This document shows positions 8,154 to 16,513 of a stretch of 64,000 nt of DNA, in pieces. The notes beneath the pieces were generated by a model. The model did not search any database. It was not told the origin of the DNA and saw only the letters and a program-made list of their open reading frames with translations. Numbering within the stretch: the first letter of the stretch is position 1; the number at the start of each line of letters is the position of its first letter. Both the position numbers and the translations under genes were made by a program. The stretch is from Ravibacter arvi (GTDB lineage: Bacteria > Bacteroidota > Bacteroidia > Cytophagales > Spirosomataceae). The DNA lies in contig NZ_BAABEY010000001.1 in the NCBI RefSeq assembly GCF_039540405.1, forward strand, positions 186,001 to 250,000, read 5' to 3'.

Positions 8154-11100
8154 TCAGAAGCTGATGTTAAGCCCAAGGGTATAAATTGCGGTCGGGATGT
8201 CATCCTGGTAAATGGATGAATTGAACTCCGGGTCAAATCCTGTGAACTTCGTGAAAACAAACGGACTGATGGTCTGAACGTAGACACGGGCGTTCGACAT
8301 CTTCCATCTGCTGATCAGGGCTGCCGGTAGCGTATAACCGGCGGTGATGTCGGAAATACGCAGAAAGCTTGCATCCTGGTACGTAATGGCATTCCGGTAG
8401 GGGTTAGGCACTGCAACCCCGAAGTAGGTATTGGACGGATTGTCACTGCGCCAGTAGTCCAGCGAAGCCAGCTTGTTGTAACGGGTATTATTCACTTCTC
8501 CGAACGTTCCGGCCAGTGTGTTATTCCGGTACTGTACGCCGTTGCGGTAGTAGATAAACATCGACAGGTCGAAATTCCGGTACCTGAACCGGTTGGTGAA
8601 CCCCATCAGCCAGTTGGGCAACTGCGTGCCCAGCACGACACGGTCGTCGATACCCTCTGTTGAAGAGATCACGCCGTCGTTGTTCTGATCCACTACCCGG
8701 ACCGAGCCAGGCTGTTGCTTGTAGACAGCCGCCTGGTCTTTTTCAGGAAGTTGCCAGATCCCGTCGAACTTGTAATCGAAGTTGGCTCTTATGGGGCGCC
8801 CGACAAACAGGTTATTACCCTTGTCTTCGGTTTGCCCGTCACCATACAGTGAAAGCAGCTTGTTACGGTTTCTTGTAAACGTCAGTGTGGTATTCCATGA
8901 AAAATTGTTTTTGGAGATATTGACCGTATTCAGGGTCAATTCAATTCCCCGGTTCCCGATTTCACCCACGTTGGCGATTACCTGGGAGAAGCCGGACACT
9001 GTGGGGATTTTTTGGTTCAGGATCAGGTCTACTGTTTTTCTGTTATACAGCTCGAGCGTACCTGATACCCGGTTTCTGATAAACCCGAAATCGATCCCTA
9101 AGTTGATTTCCTTGCTCCTTTCCCACCGAAGGCCTTTGTTGCCAAGGTTTGCGGGTGCGAAGCCGTACGCCGGTGACCCGTCAAAGTCGTACCCGGTATT
9201 CAGGAGCGAGGCCTGGGTGCTGTACGGACTCACGGTAGAATTGCCTACCTGACCGTAGCTGACCCTCAGCTTGAGGTCGGAAAGTGCACGGAAATCGTCC
9301 GTCATAAAAGGTTCGTCAATTAGTCTCCAAGCCAGGGCTACCGAGGGAAAAAACGCCCATTTGTTGTTCTCCGAAAGCTGAGACGCTCCGTCCGAACGTC
9401 CGGTCAGTGTCAGCAGGTAGCGGTCGGCGAAGGAATAGTTGACCCGTCCCATAAACGACAGCAGCGATCGTTCTACAAGCGAGCTGTTGTATCCTGTCAC
9501 GGTTCCGTTGTTAATGGCATACCAGTCCGAAGCAAAGGGCAGATCTCTCACTGCGATCTGGTAGGCTTCATTCCGCTGGTAGAAGGTACTCTGCAATCCG
9601 GTGAAATTGATCCGGTGCCTGTCGATGTTCAGGCTGTAATTGATGATATTATCGAACGTATAGCTGGCCATGATCCGGCTGTCGTACTGGGCTCGGGGCT
9701 TGTTCCCGATCTGTGATTTTGACCAGGTGCCACGGTAGTCGCCCACTCTTTCCGAACTGTAGGAAGCAGACAAGGACGACCTGATGCTGAGACCCCGGGC
9801 GGGCAGGAACTCCACGTAGGCATTTCCCATTATGGTGGAAACTGTGGTTTGCAGCTTGGAATTTACCGGGGCGATATCCAGCAGGGGGTTGGGTACCTGC
9901 TTGTCATTGATCCCCATCCATACTGCAACGCCATTGATATCAACGTCCTGGTTTTCGGAGGGGTTGGCCAAATCCTGGTAGGACACCGTTCCGGTGGGAC
10001 GGGCCCGGTAGGCGCCGCGCAGCGATTCCATTGATCCGAGAGCCTGGTCGCTGTAGGTCACGTAAGAAGTGAATCCGGCCTTAAAAAGTCTGCCGAGTTT
10101 GCTGTCCAGGCCGGCATTGAGATTGTATCTTTTGTAACCGGTGTGCAGTACATTCCCGTTTTCGTTCAGGTACCCGCCGGAAAAACGGTAGGTGGTATTG
10201 TCATTTCCGCCTGAAACGCTGATGTTCTGGCTCATTTGCAAAGCGGGATCAGTGATGAGGTCGACCCAGTCGGTTGTTCGGCCGCTCTCTATATTGGCCA
10301 TCTCGGCTGCAGTGAAGGTAGCGGGTGCAACTCCTTCCAATACCCGGTCGGTATGGGTAACCTTGTAGAACTGTTCGCTGGTCATGAGTTTGGGCAGCCG
10401 GGCCGGCGCTTTTACACCCACATATCCGTCGTAGCTGATTCTGGGCTGTCCGGAAGCACCTTTTTTGGTGGTGATAATTACGACGCCATTGGCGCCTCTG
10501 GAGCCATATATAGCGGTCGAGGAAGCATCTTTGAGAATATCCATCGACTGAATGTCATTCGGGTTCAGGTTGTTCAGGTTGCCGCCCATCAGACCGTCGA
10601 TAACAATCAGTGGTTCCGTAGAGAAGTTGATTGTATTTTCACCGCGTATCGTAATGCCGTAGCCGGCGCCGGGCCGGTTGCTCGACTTGGTGACGGTAGC
10701 GCCGGCAACCTGTCCCTGGATCGCCCGGGCAGCCATGACCGGATTGGCCCTGGTGATATCTTTGGATTGTATAGACGCTACCGCGCCCGTGAGGTCTGAT
10801 TTTTTGACTTCTCCGTATCCGACGATGACCTGTTCGTCCAGCATCAGGTTATCTGCTTTCAGAACTACATCGAGGTGGCTTTTTGCTCCCACCGCCATCT
10901 CTACCCGGATATAGCCGATAAAGCTGAAAATCAGTACGCTATTGTTGTCAGGTACCGGTATCCGGAAGTTTCCGTGGTCGTCGGTGGCTGTCCCGGCCTG
11001 GGTGCCTTTTATCATAACACTTACACCGGGCAGCTCTTCACCGGTTTCCGAAACGACCCTCCCGGTAATAACACGGTCGGCTGTAGCTATATCCGCTTCT

Positions 11101-11549
11101 CCGCGGGCAACGACATTAATTGCCGGCATGCTGGGCGCCCCGTTTTCTACCGGGAACGTCGGGGGATATGCGGGGATACCCGCGCCTTTCGCTTTTCCGG
11201 AAAGAATAACGAAAGTCTTTTTATCTACCTTTTTCATTCGTAGCCCGGAAGGCTGCAGGATTTGGCTAAGTCCCCGTTCGGCGTCGCCGTCAAAATGGAG
11301 CTTACCTGATGAAACGGTAATTCCTTCCAGTACCTTCTCTTCGAAAAGGACATCCACACCGAAATGATTCCGGAATTTTCGTATCGCATCCCGGAGCGTC
11401 ATCTGGCCGGCCTGGACAGGCTCTGTTCCTGAAGGCGGTATAGACTGAAAATGAGCCGACAGCAGCTGCGCCCGCAGGTCCGGGACGGTAAATGTCGCCG
11501 CTGCCAGTACAAGAACAGACAGAGTACGTCTACTTTTCTTCATAAACAT
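8154..11549 (-). CDS. susC: SusC/RagA-family TonB-dependent transporter with STN signalling domain
   Basis: 1131 residues. In order: signal peptide (1-27), an STN/secretin-like domain (about 48-118, QMTLRDAIRKF... to KTFVILSG), a carboxypeptidase-regulatory-like beta domain (about 155-240, ITGRVVSETGEELPGVSV), the plug beginning after QVIVGYGEVKKSDLTGAV, and a C-terminal 22-strand barrel ending in TLGLNISF. The STN domain is what SusC proteins use to signal substrate uptake to a FecR anti-sigma factor, and that gene lies 18 bp upstream. It transports the glycan oligomers across the outer membrane, energised by TonB. A second ATG two codons in (MKKSRRTL) may be the true start. Confidence 0.95.
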   Translation of the reverse strand: MFMKKSRRTLSVLVLAAATFTVPDLRAQLLSAHFQSIPPSGTEPVQAGQMTLRDAIRKFRNHFGVDVLFEEKVLEGITVSSGKLHFDGDAERGLSQILQPSGLRMKKVDKKTFVILSGKAKGAGIPAYPPTFPVENGAPSMPAINVVARGEADIATADRVITGRVVSETGEELPGVSVMIKGTQAGTATDDHGNFRIPVPDNNSVLIFSFIGYIRVEMAVGAKSHLDVVLKADNLMLDEQVIVGYGEVKKSDLTGAVASIQSKDITRANPVMAARAIQGQVAGATVTKSSNRPGAGYGITIRGENTINFSTEPLIVIDGLMGGNLNNLNPNDIQSMDILKDASSTAIYGSRGANGVVIITTKKGASGQPRISYDGYVGVKAPARLPKLMTSEQFYKVTHTDRVLEGVAPATFTAAEMANIESGRTTDWVDLITDPALQMSQNISVSGGNDNTTYRFSGGYLNENGNVLHTGYKRYNLNAGLDSKLGRLFKAGFTSYVTYSDQALGSMESLRGAYRARPTGTVSYQDLANPSENQDVDINGVAVWMGINDKQVPNPLLDIAPVNSKLQTTVSTIMGNAYVEFLPARGLSIRSSLSASYSSERVGDYRGTWSKSQIGNKPRAQYDSRIMASYTFDNIINYSLNIDRHRINFTGLQSTFYQRNEAYQIAVRDLPFASDWYAINNGTVTGYNSSLVERSLLSFMGRVNYSFADRYLLTLTGRSDGASQLSENNKWAFFPSVALAWRLIDEPFMTDDFRALSDLKLRVSYGQVGNSTVSPYSTQASLLNTGYDFDGSPAYGFAPANLGNKGLRWERSKEINLGIDFGFIRNRVSGTLELYNRKTVDLILNQKIPTVSGFSQVIANVGEIGNRGIELTLNTVNISKNNFSWNTTLTFTRNRNKLLSLYGDGQTEDKGNNLFVGRPIRANFDYKFDGIWQLPEKDQAAVYKQQPGSVRVVDQNNDGVISSTEGIDDRVVLGTQLPNWLMGFTNRFRYRNFDLSMFIYYRNGVQYRNNTLAGTFGEVNNTRYNKLASLDYWRSDNPSNTYFGVAVPNPYRNAITYQDASFLRISDITAGYTLPAALISRWKMSNARVYVQTISPFVFTKFTGFDPEFNSSIYQDDIPTAIYTLGLNISF

Positions 11550-11567
11550 CTGGAATTAGTTGAAAGG

Positions 11568-12572
11568 TCAGTAGGTAAGGGTATAAGTAGGAGGAAAGCG
11601 GTCGGATGCGGCGTTCGGAAACACTCTGATCTCCAGGACATCAGCTAGTATATGAAGCACTTTCTCCGCGGAATCGGCTTCATAGGTGCCTCCGATGGTA
11701 CGTTTTGCCAGCGAGGAATCGGGGATGATAATATTTACCCCGAAAACATCATTGAGCTGCCCTGCTATTGCCGACAGGGAAGTATTGTTGAAAGTAAACC
11801 GATGGTGTTTCCAGTCGGCATGCATGGCTGCTGCCTGCTCATGCTTCCAGTCAAGTGCTCCCTTGTCCGATACCGTGACAATATCTCCGGGCTTCATGAT
11901 CATAGGCCCGATATTGCGGCTTTTGCCGGAAATAAGCTGCACCTTGCCTTTGCTAAGGGCCACTTTACTTCCTTTCGGTCGGCTGTATACGACAAATTCG
12001 GTTCCCAGTACTTTTACCTCCAGGTCGTTGGCCGTTCGGACTATAAAGGGCCGGTGGCCAGGCAGGTGGGTCACAGAAAACTCTGCTTCCCCGTCGAGAA
12101 AAATTTTCCGTCCGGACTTTCCAAAACCGAAACGGGGAAACGTTACTGAAGAATTGGCATTCAGGGTTATCCTGCTACCGTCTGAAAGGTAGACAGTTTT
12201 CAATTCGCCGTATTTCGTACTGAAGGTGCGGTTCAGGATACGGTCATGGAACAGGTATCCCGACAATCCGGAAAGAATAAGAACCGATGCGGCAACGACC
12301 AGATAAAGCCTGTTATAAAGGGATTTACTCACGGCAGCATTTCCCGGCACGCCCTTTTTTGAAGTAACCTGCCGCCGTTGCCAGCGGTCAAAAGCGCCTT
12401 CGGCATCCAGAATAAGCTGGGGGTTCCGTGCTTCCCATTCTTCGAGCAGAATGAAATACAGCTCCCGGTAAGTCTGATCGGACATGGCACCGGCGATCAG
12501 GGTCTTTTGCAAAGGTGTGGCACGCCCTTCAAACAGAGCCTGTACCGAAACGCGGAACAACTCCTGGTTCAT
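11568..12572 (-). CDS. FecR-family anti-sigma factor
   Basis: 334 residues. The cytoplasmic N-terminal 80 residues bind the sigma factor, one membrane segment follows (LYLVVAASVLILSGLSGYLF, about 87-106), and the periplasmic FecR domain contains the usual KTVYLSDGSRITLNANSSV and FLDGEAEFSV motifs. The C-terminal DUF4974/STN-like part ends NIIIPDSSLAKRTIGGTY.... It holds the adjacent sigma factor inactive until SusC's STN domain signals that substrate is bound. The start overlaps the sigma stop by four bases (ATGA), so the two are translationally coupled. Confidence 0.93.
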   Translation of the reverse strand: MNQELFRVSVQALFEGRATPLQKTLIAGAMSDQTYRELYFILLEEWEARNPQLILDAEGAFDRWQRRQVTSKKGVPGNAAVSKSLYNRLYLVVAASVLILSGLSGYLFHDRILNRTFSTKYGELKTVYLSDGSRITLNANSSVTFPRFGFGKSGRKIFLDGEAEFSVTHLPGHRPFIVRTANDLEVKVLGTEFVVYSRPKGSKVALSKGKVQLISGKSRNIGPMIMKPGDIVTVSDKGALDWKHEQAAAMHADWKHHRFTFNNTSLSAIAGQLNDVFGVNIIIPDSSLAKRTIGGTYEADSAEKVLHILADVLEIRVFPNAASDRFPPTYTLTY

Positions 12573-13294
12573 ACCTGCGTAAAAAAATGTATTAGAAAAA
12601 AGGAAACTAGGAACCTGTCACCCAGTGAGAATACGGCAGCGATCATGGTGATAAAGCCGTTTTCGTGCAGAGAACGTTTTAAAATGGAAAGGACTTTCGT
12701 GATATGCCCCTCTATCGTTTTAGTGGAGAGATTCAGCTCGTCGGCGATGACCTGGTTTTTTTTGCCTTCAAACCGGCTCATAATAAAAACCTTCTGACTT
12801 TGTGGCGGTAAGGCCTTCAGTATATCCTCGATCTTGCTGTGCAGTTCATGGTATTGCAGCAACTGCTGGGGCGTACAGGAATTCTCGGGCCCGTTGGGCA
12901 AATCTACGGGAGTTGCTATCGTCTGTTCTTTTCCGAATTCACTTTTTAAATAGGCAAATGCTGCATGCCTGACTGTAGTAAAAAGATAGGCCCTGTAGGA
13001 AGTTTCGACCGAATTGTAAATTTTATGCTGCCAAAAACGGCTAAAGACTTCCATTACTATGTCTTCAGCTGCGGCCCTCGAATAAACGAAGCGTACCGCA
13101 TGGCTGCACAGCGACTGGTAGTAGCGTTTGAATAGCAATTCACACCCTTTCAAATGATCGCTTTCGAAGCTCCGGCGGATGATCGTTTCATAGTCGATGA
13201 CTCCTCCGGCACCGCTTCTTATGCCGATACCGGTAATGCATTTTTCTTCATTTCCAGCTATTTTCGATTCGTTAGGGTCCACTGGCCTGTTCAA
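12569..13294 (-). CDS. ECF sigma-70 factor, Bacteroidota family 1 type
   Basis: 241 residues. Region 2 (about 53-95, LFKRYYQSLCSHAVRFV... then AAEDIVMEVFSRFWQ) and region 4 (about 168-215, LPPQSQKVFIMSRFEGK, then a helix-turn-helix with LNLSTKTIEGHITKVL) are both complete. About 40 residues precede region 2 and the tail after region 4 is hydrophobic (MIAAVFSLGDRFLVSFFLIHF). A start further in is possible, because the first 30 residues look unconserved. It heads the polysaccharide locus; together with FecR and SusC it forms a trans-envelope switch that should activate the susCD operon. No TAnnTTTG-type promoter was seen in front of it. Confidence 0.93.
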   Translation of the reverse strand: MNRPVDPNESKIAGNEEKCITGIGIRSGAGGVIDYETIIRRSFESDHLKGCELLFKRYYQSLCSHAVRFVYSRAAAEDIVMEVFSRFWQHKIYNSVETSYRAYLFTTVRHAAFAYLKSEFGKEQTIATPVDLPNGPENSCTPQQLLQYHELHSKIEDILKALPPQSQKVFIMSRFEGKKNQVIADELNLSTKTIEGHITKVLSILKRSLHENGFITMIAAVFSLGDRFLVSFFLIHFFTQV

Positions 13295-13584
13295 TAAGGT
13301 GAGGTGAATACTGTTCCGGGCTTCTGCCTTTGTGAGTGTTTTTCCTGCCTTATACCCTTGGTCGTGATCGTCTTTTTTTTAGATTTTTTTATAAAAAAGC
13401 TCTAGGGGGATAGTTTGAGGTTTTTTTTTGCCGTTTTCAAAAACCGGCGGTTTTCCCGGGCGGGCACACGAAATGAATACGCGACAGCCCGTTATGCGTA
13501 CTATTTGGAAGAGCATCCTGTGGTTTAGCGGTAGCAAAACCCGGTAAGGTCGGGGGGGGAGGGGCAGGGCGTGTAAAATATGCT
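13295..13584. other. Intergenic region upstream of the sigma gene
   Basis: About 290 bases without a gene. It holds two T-runs (around 13371-13379 and 13423-13430), a short GC palindrome (AAACCGGCGGTTT, near 13440) and a G-rich stretch (13550-13570). No promoter matching the local consensus and no RNA gene was recognised. Confidence 0.5.
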
Positions 13585-13616
13585 AATGGATCAGGGTGTG
13601 TGGGTCCTGATCCATT
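13585..13616 (-). terminator. Hairpin at the end of the ahpC/ahpD-like operon
   Basis: AATGGATCAGG (13585-13595) and CCTGATCCATT (13606-13616) form a perfect 11-bp stem with a 10-base loop, 25 bp after the stop of the minus-strand AhpD-like gene. The trailing sequence on that strand is TA-rich (TATTTTA) but has no solid U-run. Confidence 0.65.
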
Positions 13617-13640
13617 CAATTCTTATTCATTAATGCCGGG

Positions 13641-14231
13641 TTATACCAGCACCGCAAAACTCCTGATGATGGCCCCGATCCGGACTGCATCATAAATTCT
13701 TGCCTGGCTGCCGCCGTGGTTAAGCACCGATTGTTCGTGAGAAGTGACACACATTTCACATCCGTTCAAAGCGGAAATGGCAAGGCTTAACAATTCGAAG
13801 AATTCTTTCCCGAGAACCGGGTTGATCATAATGCTCATTTTTATGCCGGCGGGTGTCGTTTCGTAATATTCTTTTTTTACGAAATGCCGAAACCTGTAAA
13901 ATACGTTGTTTGCATTCATAAGCGAGACGCAGGCAATGACCTCCGCAATTTCGGCTTCGGTCGCTCCCTCCCCGACAGCAAGGCCTTCCAGGCCGCTTGC
14001 AAGGGCGGAGTGCTTTTCATTGACGGCCGTTGCGTAGGCGACCAGGAGAATCTCTTTCCTGGAGAGATTCTGGTATTTCAGCACGTTGCTCACGTTTACC
14101 TTCAGGTCTTTAAGATAGCGGTGATCGGCCTGAACCAGTTTGTCCAGCAACGCGCTTTCGAATTGCTCGGGAAGATTTACTTCCTTGTAAAGTGATTCTT
14201 TCGGATTGGATGCAGATGCAAATGGATACAT
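13641..14231 (-). CDS. AhpD-like carboxymuconolactone decarboxylase-family protein
   Basis: 196 residues. The C-terminal half has the AhpD catalytic signature CEMCVTSHE: Cys158, Cys161 and His165, spaced CxxCxxxH as in alkylhydroperoxidase D. AhpD proteins regenerate an AhpC-type peroxiredoxin by thiol-disulfide exchange. The gene lies 85 bp downstream of such a peroxiredoxin on the same strand, so the pair very likely works together, as in Mycobacterium. Length is close to that of known AhpD. It ends at a good hairpin. Confidence 0.9.
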   Translation of the reverse strand: MYPFASASNPKESLYKEVNLPEQFESALLDKLVQADHRYLKDLKVNVSNVLKYQNLSRKEILLVAYATAVNEKHSALASGLEGLAVGEGATEAEIAEVIACVSLMNANNVFYRFRHFVKKEYYETTPAGIKMSIMINPVLGKEFFELLSLAISALNGCEMCVTSHEQSVLNHGGSQARIYDAVRIGAIIRSFAVLV

Positions 14232-14316
14232 GTTGTTGTACAGATAAAAAGCAGGGACGAAACCCGCGTGAGGTGCCGCCCCTGTCGATTATTTAGTTTG
14301 TTAAATCAGTTGGTAT

Positions 14317-14871
14317 TTATACGGCAAGGGTAGCCTCGCCTTTTTGCCAGTTGCAAGGACAGAGTTCGTCGGTTTGCAGGGCATCCAATACACGTATTAC
14401 TTCACCTACGTTACGGCCTACCGAAAGGTCGTTAACGCTCACCCAGCGGATAATCCCCTGCGGATCCACGATATAAGTGGCACGATAGGCGATTTTTTCG
14501 TTAGTCTCCAGTATACCAAGTTCTTCGGCAAGCGACTTGGAGGTATCGGCCAGCATCGGGAATTGCAGCCCGCGAAGATCATCATGATCCTTTCTCCATG
14601 CCAGGTGTACAAATTCACTGTCGGTAGAGGCGCCGATCAGAAGCGTATCCCTGTCGCTGAAATCTTCAACATGCTTGTTGAATTCGGCGATTTCAGTAGG
14701 GCATACAAAGGTGAAATCTTTCGGCCACCAAAACATGACCATCCATTTGCCGGCAGCACGATGGTCGTTCGAGCTGATTTCGTAAAACTCGTTCCCTTTT
14801 TCCAGGGATACTACCGATGTCTTTTTAAACGAAGGAAACTCGGCTCCTACAGATAAGATGGAATTTGCCAT
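14317..14871 (-). CDS. 2-Cys peroxiredoxin, AhpC/TSA family
   Basis: 184 residues, cytoplasmic (no signal). The peroxidatic site is FTFVCPTE with Cys57. The resolving cysteine is Cys171 or Cys173 in the tail (ELCPCNWQKGE), where bacterial AhpC enzymes partnered with AhpD carry extra cysteines. It reduces hydrogen peroxide and organic hydroperoxides. First gene of a two-gene operon with the AhpD-like protein, with a well-formed promoter 48 bp upstream of the start. The tail's CxC arrangement fits AhpD-type recycling rather than AhpF, and no ahpF is visible. Confidence 0.92.
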   Translation of the reverse strand: MANSILSVGAEFPSFKKTSVVSLEKGNEFYEISSNDHRAAGKWMVMFWWPKDFTFVCPTEIAEFNKHVEDFSDRDTLLIGASTDSEFVHLAWRKDHDDLRGLQFPMLADTSKSLAEELGILETNEKIAYRATYIVDPQGIIRWVSVNDLSVGRNVGEVIRVLDALQTDELCPCNWQKGEATLAV

Positions 14872-14918
14872 GAGAGATAAATTTTATTTGTGATCAGAAT
14901 TGTATTATTTTCTGATGA

Positions 14919-14949
14919 CAAAGTTAACTCCATAAATCTTCAGGGGCAA
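14919..14949 (-). promoter_or_regulatory. Promoter of the peroxiredoxin operon (TTG-N20-TAACTTTG)
   Basis: On the minus strand, TTG (14949-14947) is followed after exactly 20 bases by TAACTTTG (14926-14919). This matches the Bacteroidota primary-sigma consensus TTG/TTTG and TAnnTTTG. The predicted leader is about 40 bases. Confidence 0.75.
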
Positions 14950-15106
14950 TCCGCCGGCTGGTACTTTGAGGGGAAATGCTGGTAAAAAGCGAATAGTATA
15001 GATTTATTGTTTTTATTAGCGCATAGATATGGTCTATACTTCTCCGTTGGGAGGAGATGATTAAAAATAATTTTTTAAAGATGAAGGGAGTGGTTATCCG
15101 CTTAAG

Positions 15107-16411
15107 TCAAAGGAAGTTAACGACGCTCTCGAGACCCATACCCCGCGAACCTTTTACCAATACATGGGTATGTTGCTGCGGGTTATCCATAATCCAGTTG
15201 TGCAGCGAGAATTTGTCAGGGAAATAGTAAGCTTTTGGCAGGCTCCTCAAAGCGTGTGCGATTTCTTTACCAAACAGCAGCACCACATCAAAAGCTCCTC
15301 TCGCAATGAGGTCGCCCAGCAATTCGTGTTCTGATTTGCTTTCGTTGCCAAGTTCGAGCATGTCCCCGAGGATAACCATTTTTCTTTCCGCATCCATTTT
15401 TGAGAAATTCTCCAGGGCGGCTGCCATAGACGAGGGATTTGCGTTGTAGGCATCCAGGAGGATGGTATTGGTATTTCGTTGGACGATCTGGGACCGGTTG
15501 TTGTCCGGCGTATAATCCGAAATAGCACGGTGCGCCTGGTCTTCCGGAACCTCGAAATAGGCCCCGATACGAAGCGCAGCGCAGATATTATTGAAGTTAT
15601 ATTCACCCACCAGGTGCGTGGAAACAACAAGATCACCTATAGAATACGTCACAAACGGTGTCTGTCCGATCATGATGGGATTAGGCGCAGTACTTTCCGA
15701 ATTATAAAAGACAATATCCCCGAAGGCGCGACGCTTGCTGACCAGTTCCATCAGGGTCTCATTCGCCGCATTGACAAAAATGGTGCCTTTCTTCTTTGAG
15801 AGGTAATCGTATAGTTCTCCTTTAGCCCGCTTCACGCCATCGAGGCTTCCGAAACCTTCGAGGTGGGCTTTGCCGATATTGGTGATCAGTCCGTGGGTGG
15901 GCTGGGCAATTGTGCAGAGCAGCGCAATTTCCTTTTCATGATTGGCCCCCATTTCTACTACCAGCATATCGGTCGTGTCGGTATCTACCGAAAGAATGGT
16001 CAGTGGCACGCCGATGTGGTTGTTCAAATTGCCTTTGGTGGAAACGGTCCGGTAGCGGGCGGAGAGTACGCAGGTGATCAGTTCCTTGGTGGTGGTTTTC
16101 CCGTTGGAGCCGGTAAGGGCTATCACCGGGAAACTGAAAGTTTTTCGGTGGACGCGGGCCAGTTCCTGGAGGGCTTCCAATACATTGTCGACCAGGATGA
16201 CCCGGTCGGAAGTAGCCACGGCAGGATCATCTACGACGGCATAGGCTGCGCCTTTTTCAAGGGCCTGCGCTGCAAATTGATTCCCGTCAAAATGGTCGCC
16301 TTTCAGGGCGAAAAACAAACAGCCTTGGGGAAGATGGCGGGTGTCGGTCGAAATGCGGCCGGAACCGTGACCTGCCCCGAGGAAAAGATCATAAATTTTT
16401 GAAATGTCCAT
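15107..16411 (-). CDS. murF: UDP-N-acetylmuramoyl-tripeptide--D-alanyl-D-alanine ligase
   Basis: 434 residues, cytoplasmic. A Mur ligase N-terminal domain (ISTDTRHLPQGCLFFALKGDHFDG) is followed by the ATP-binding P-loop GSNGKTTTKE near residue 105, the central domain with LVVEMGANHEKEI, and the C-terminal ligase domain (LLDAYNANPSSM, VILGDMLELG). GDHFDG and DAYNANPSSM are typical of MurF rather than MurC, D or E. It adds D-Ala-D-Ala to the peptidoglycan precursor. It stands alone rather than in a division/cell-wall cluster and is divergent from the following FG-GAP gene. Confidence 0.95.
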   Translation of the reverse strand: MDISKIYDLFLGAGHGSGRISTDTRHLPQGCLFFALKGDHFDGNQFAAQALEKGAAYAVVDDPAVATSDRVILVDNVLEALQELARVHRKTFSFPVIALTGSNGKTTTKELITCVLSARYRTVSTKGNLNNHIGVPLTILSVDTDTTDMLVVEMGANHEKEIALLCTIAQPTHGLITNIGKAHLEGFGSLDGVKRAKGELYDYLSKKKGTIFVNAANETLMELVSKRRAFGDIVFYNSESTAPNPIMIGQTPFVTYSIGDLVVSTHLVGEYNFNNICAALRIGAYFEVPEDQAHRAISDYTPDNNRSQIVQRNTNTILLDAYNANPSSMAAALENFSKMDAERKMVILGDMLELGNESKSEHELLGDLIARGAFDVVLLFGKEIAHALRSLPKAYYFPDKFSLHNWIMDNPQQHTHVLVKGSRGMGLESVVNFL

Positions 16412-16513
16412 TAGTTGGCCGATTGTCCGGAATTTATATTCATCATATCCGTATCATTGGAAGTTTTTCGTTACAGAGGTAACGGATCCTCAAAAATATG
16501 CGAAATATCTTCT

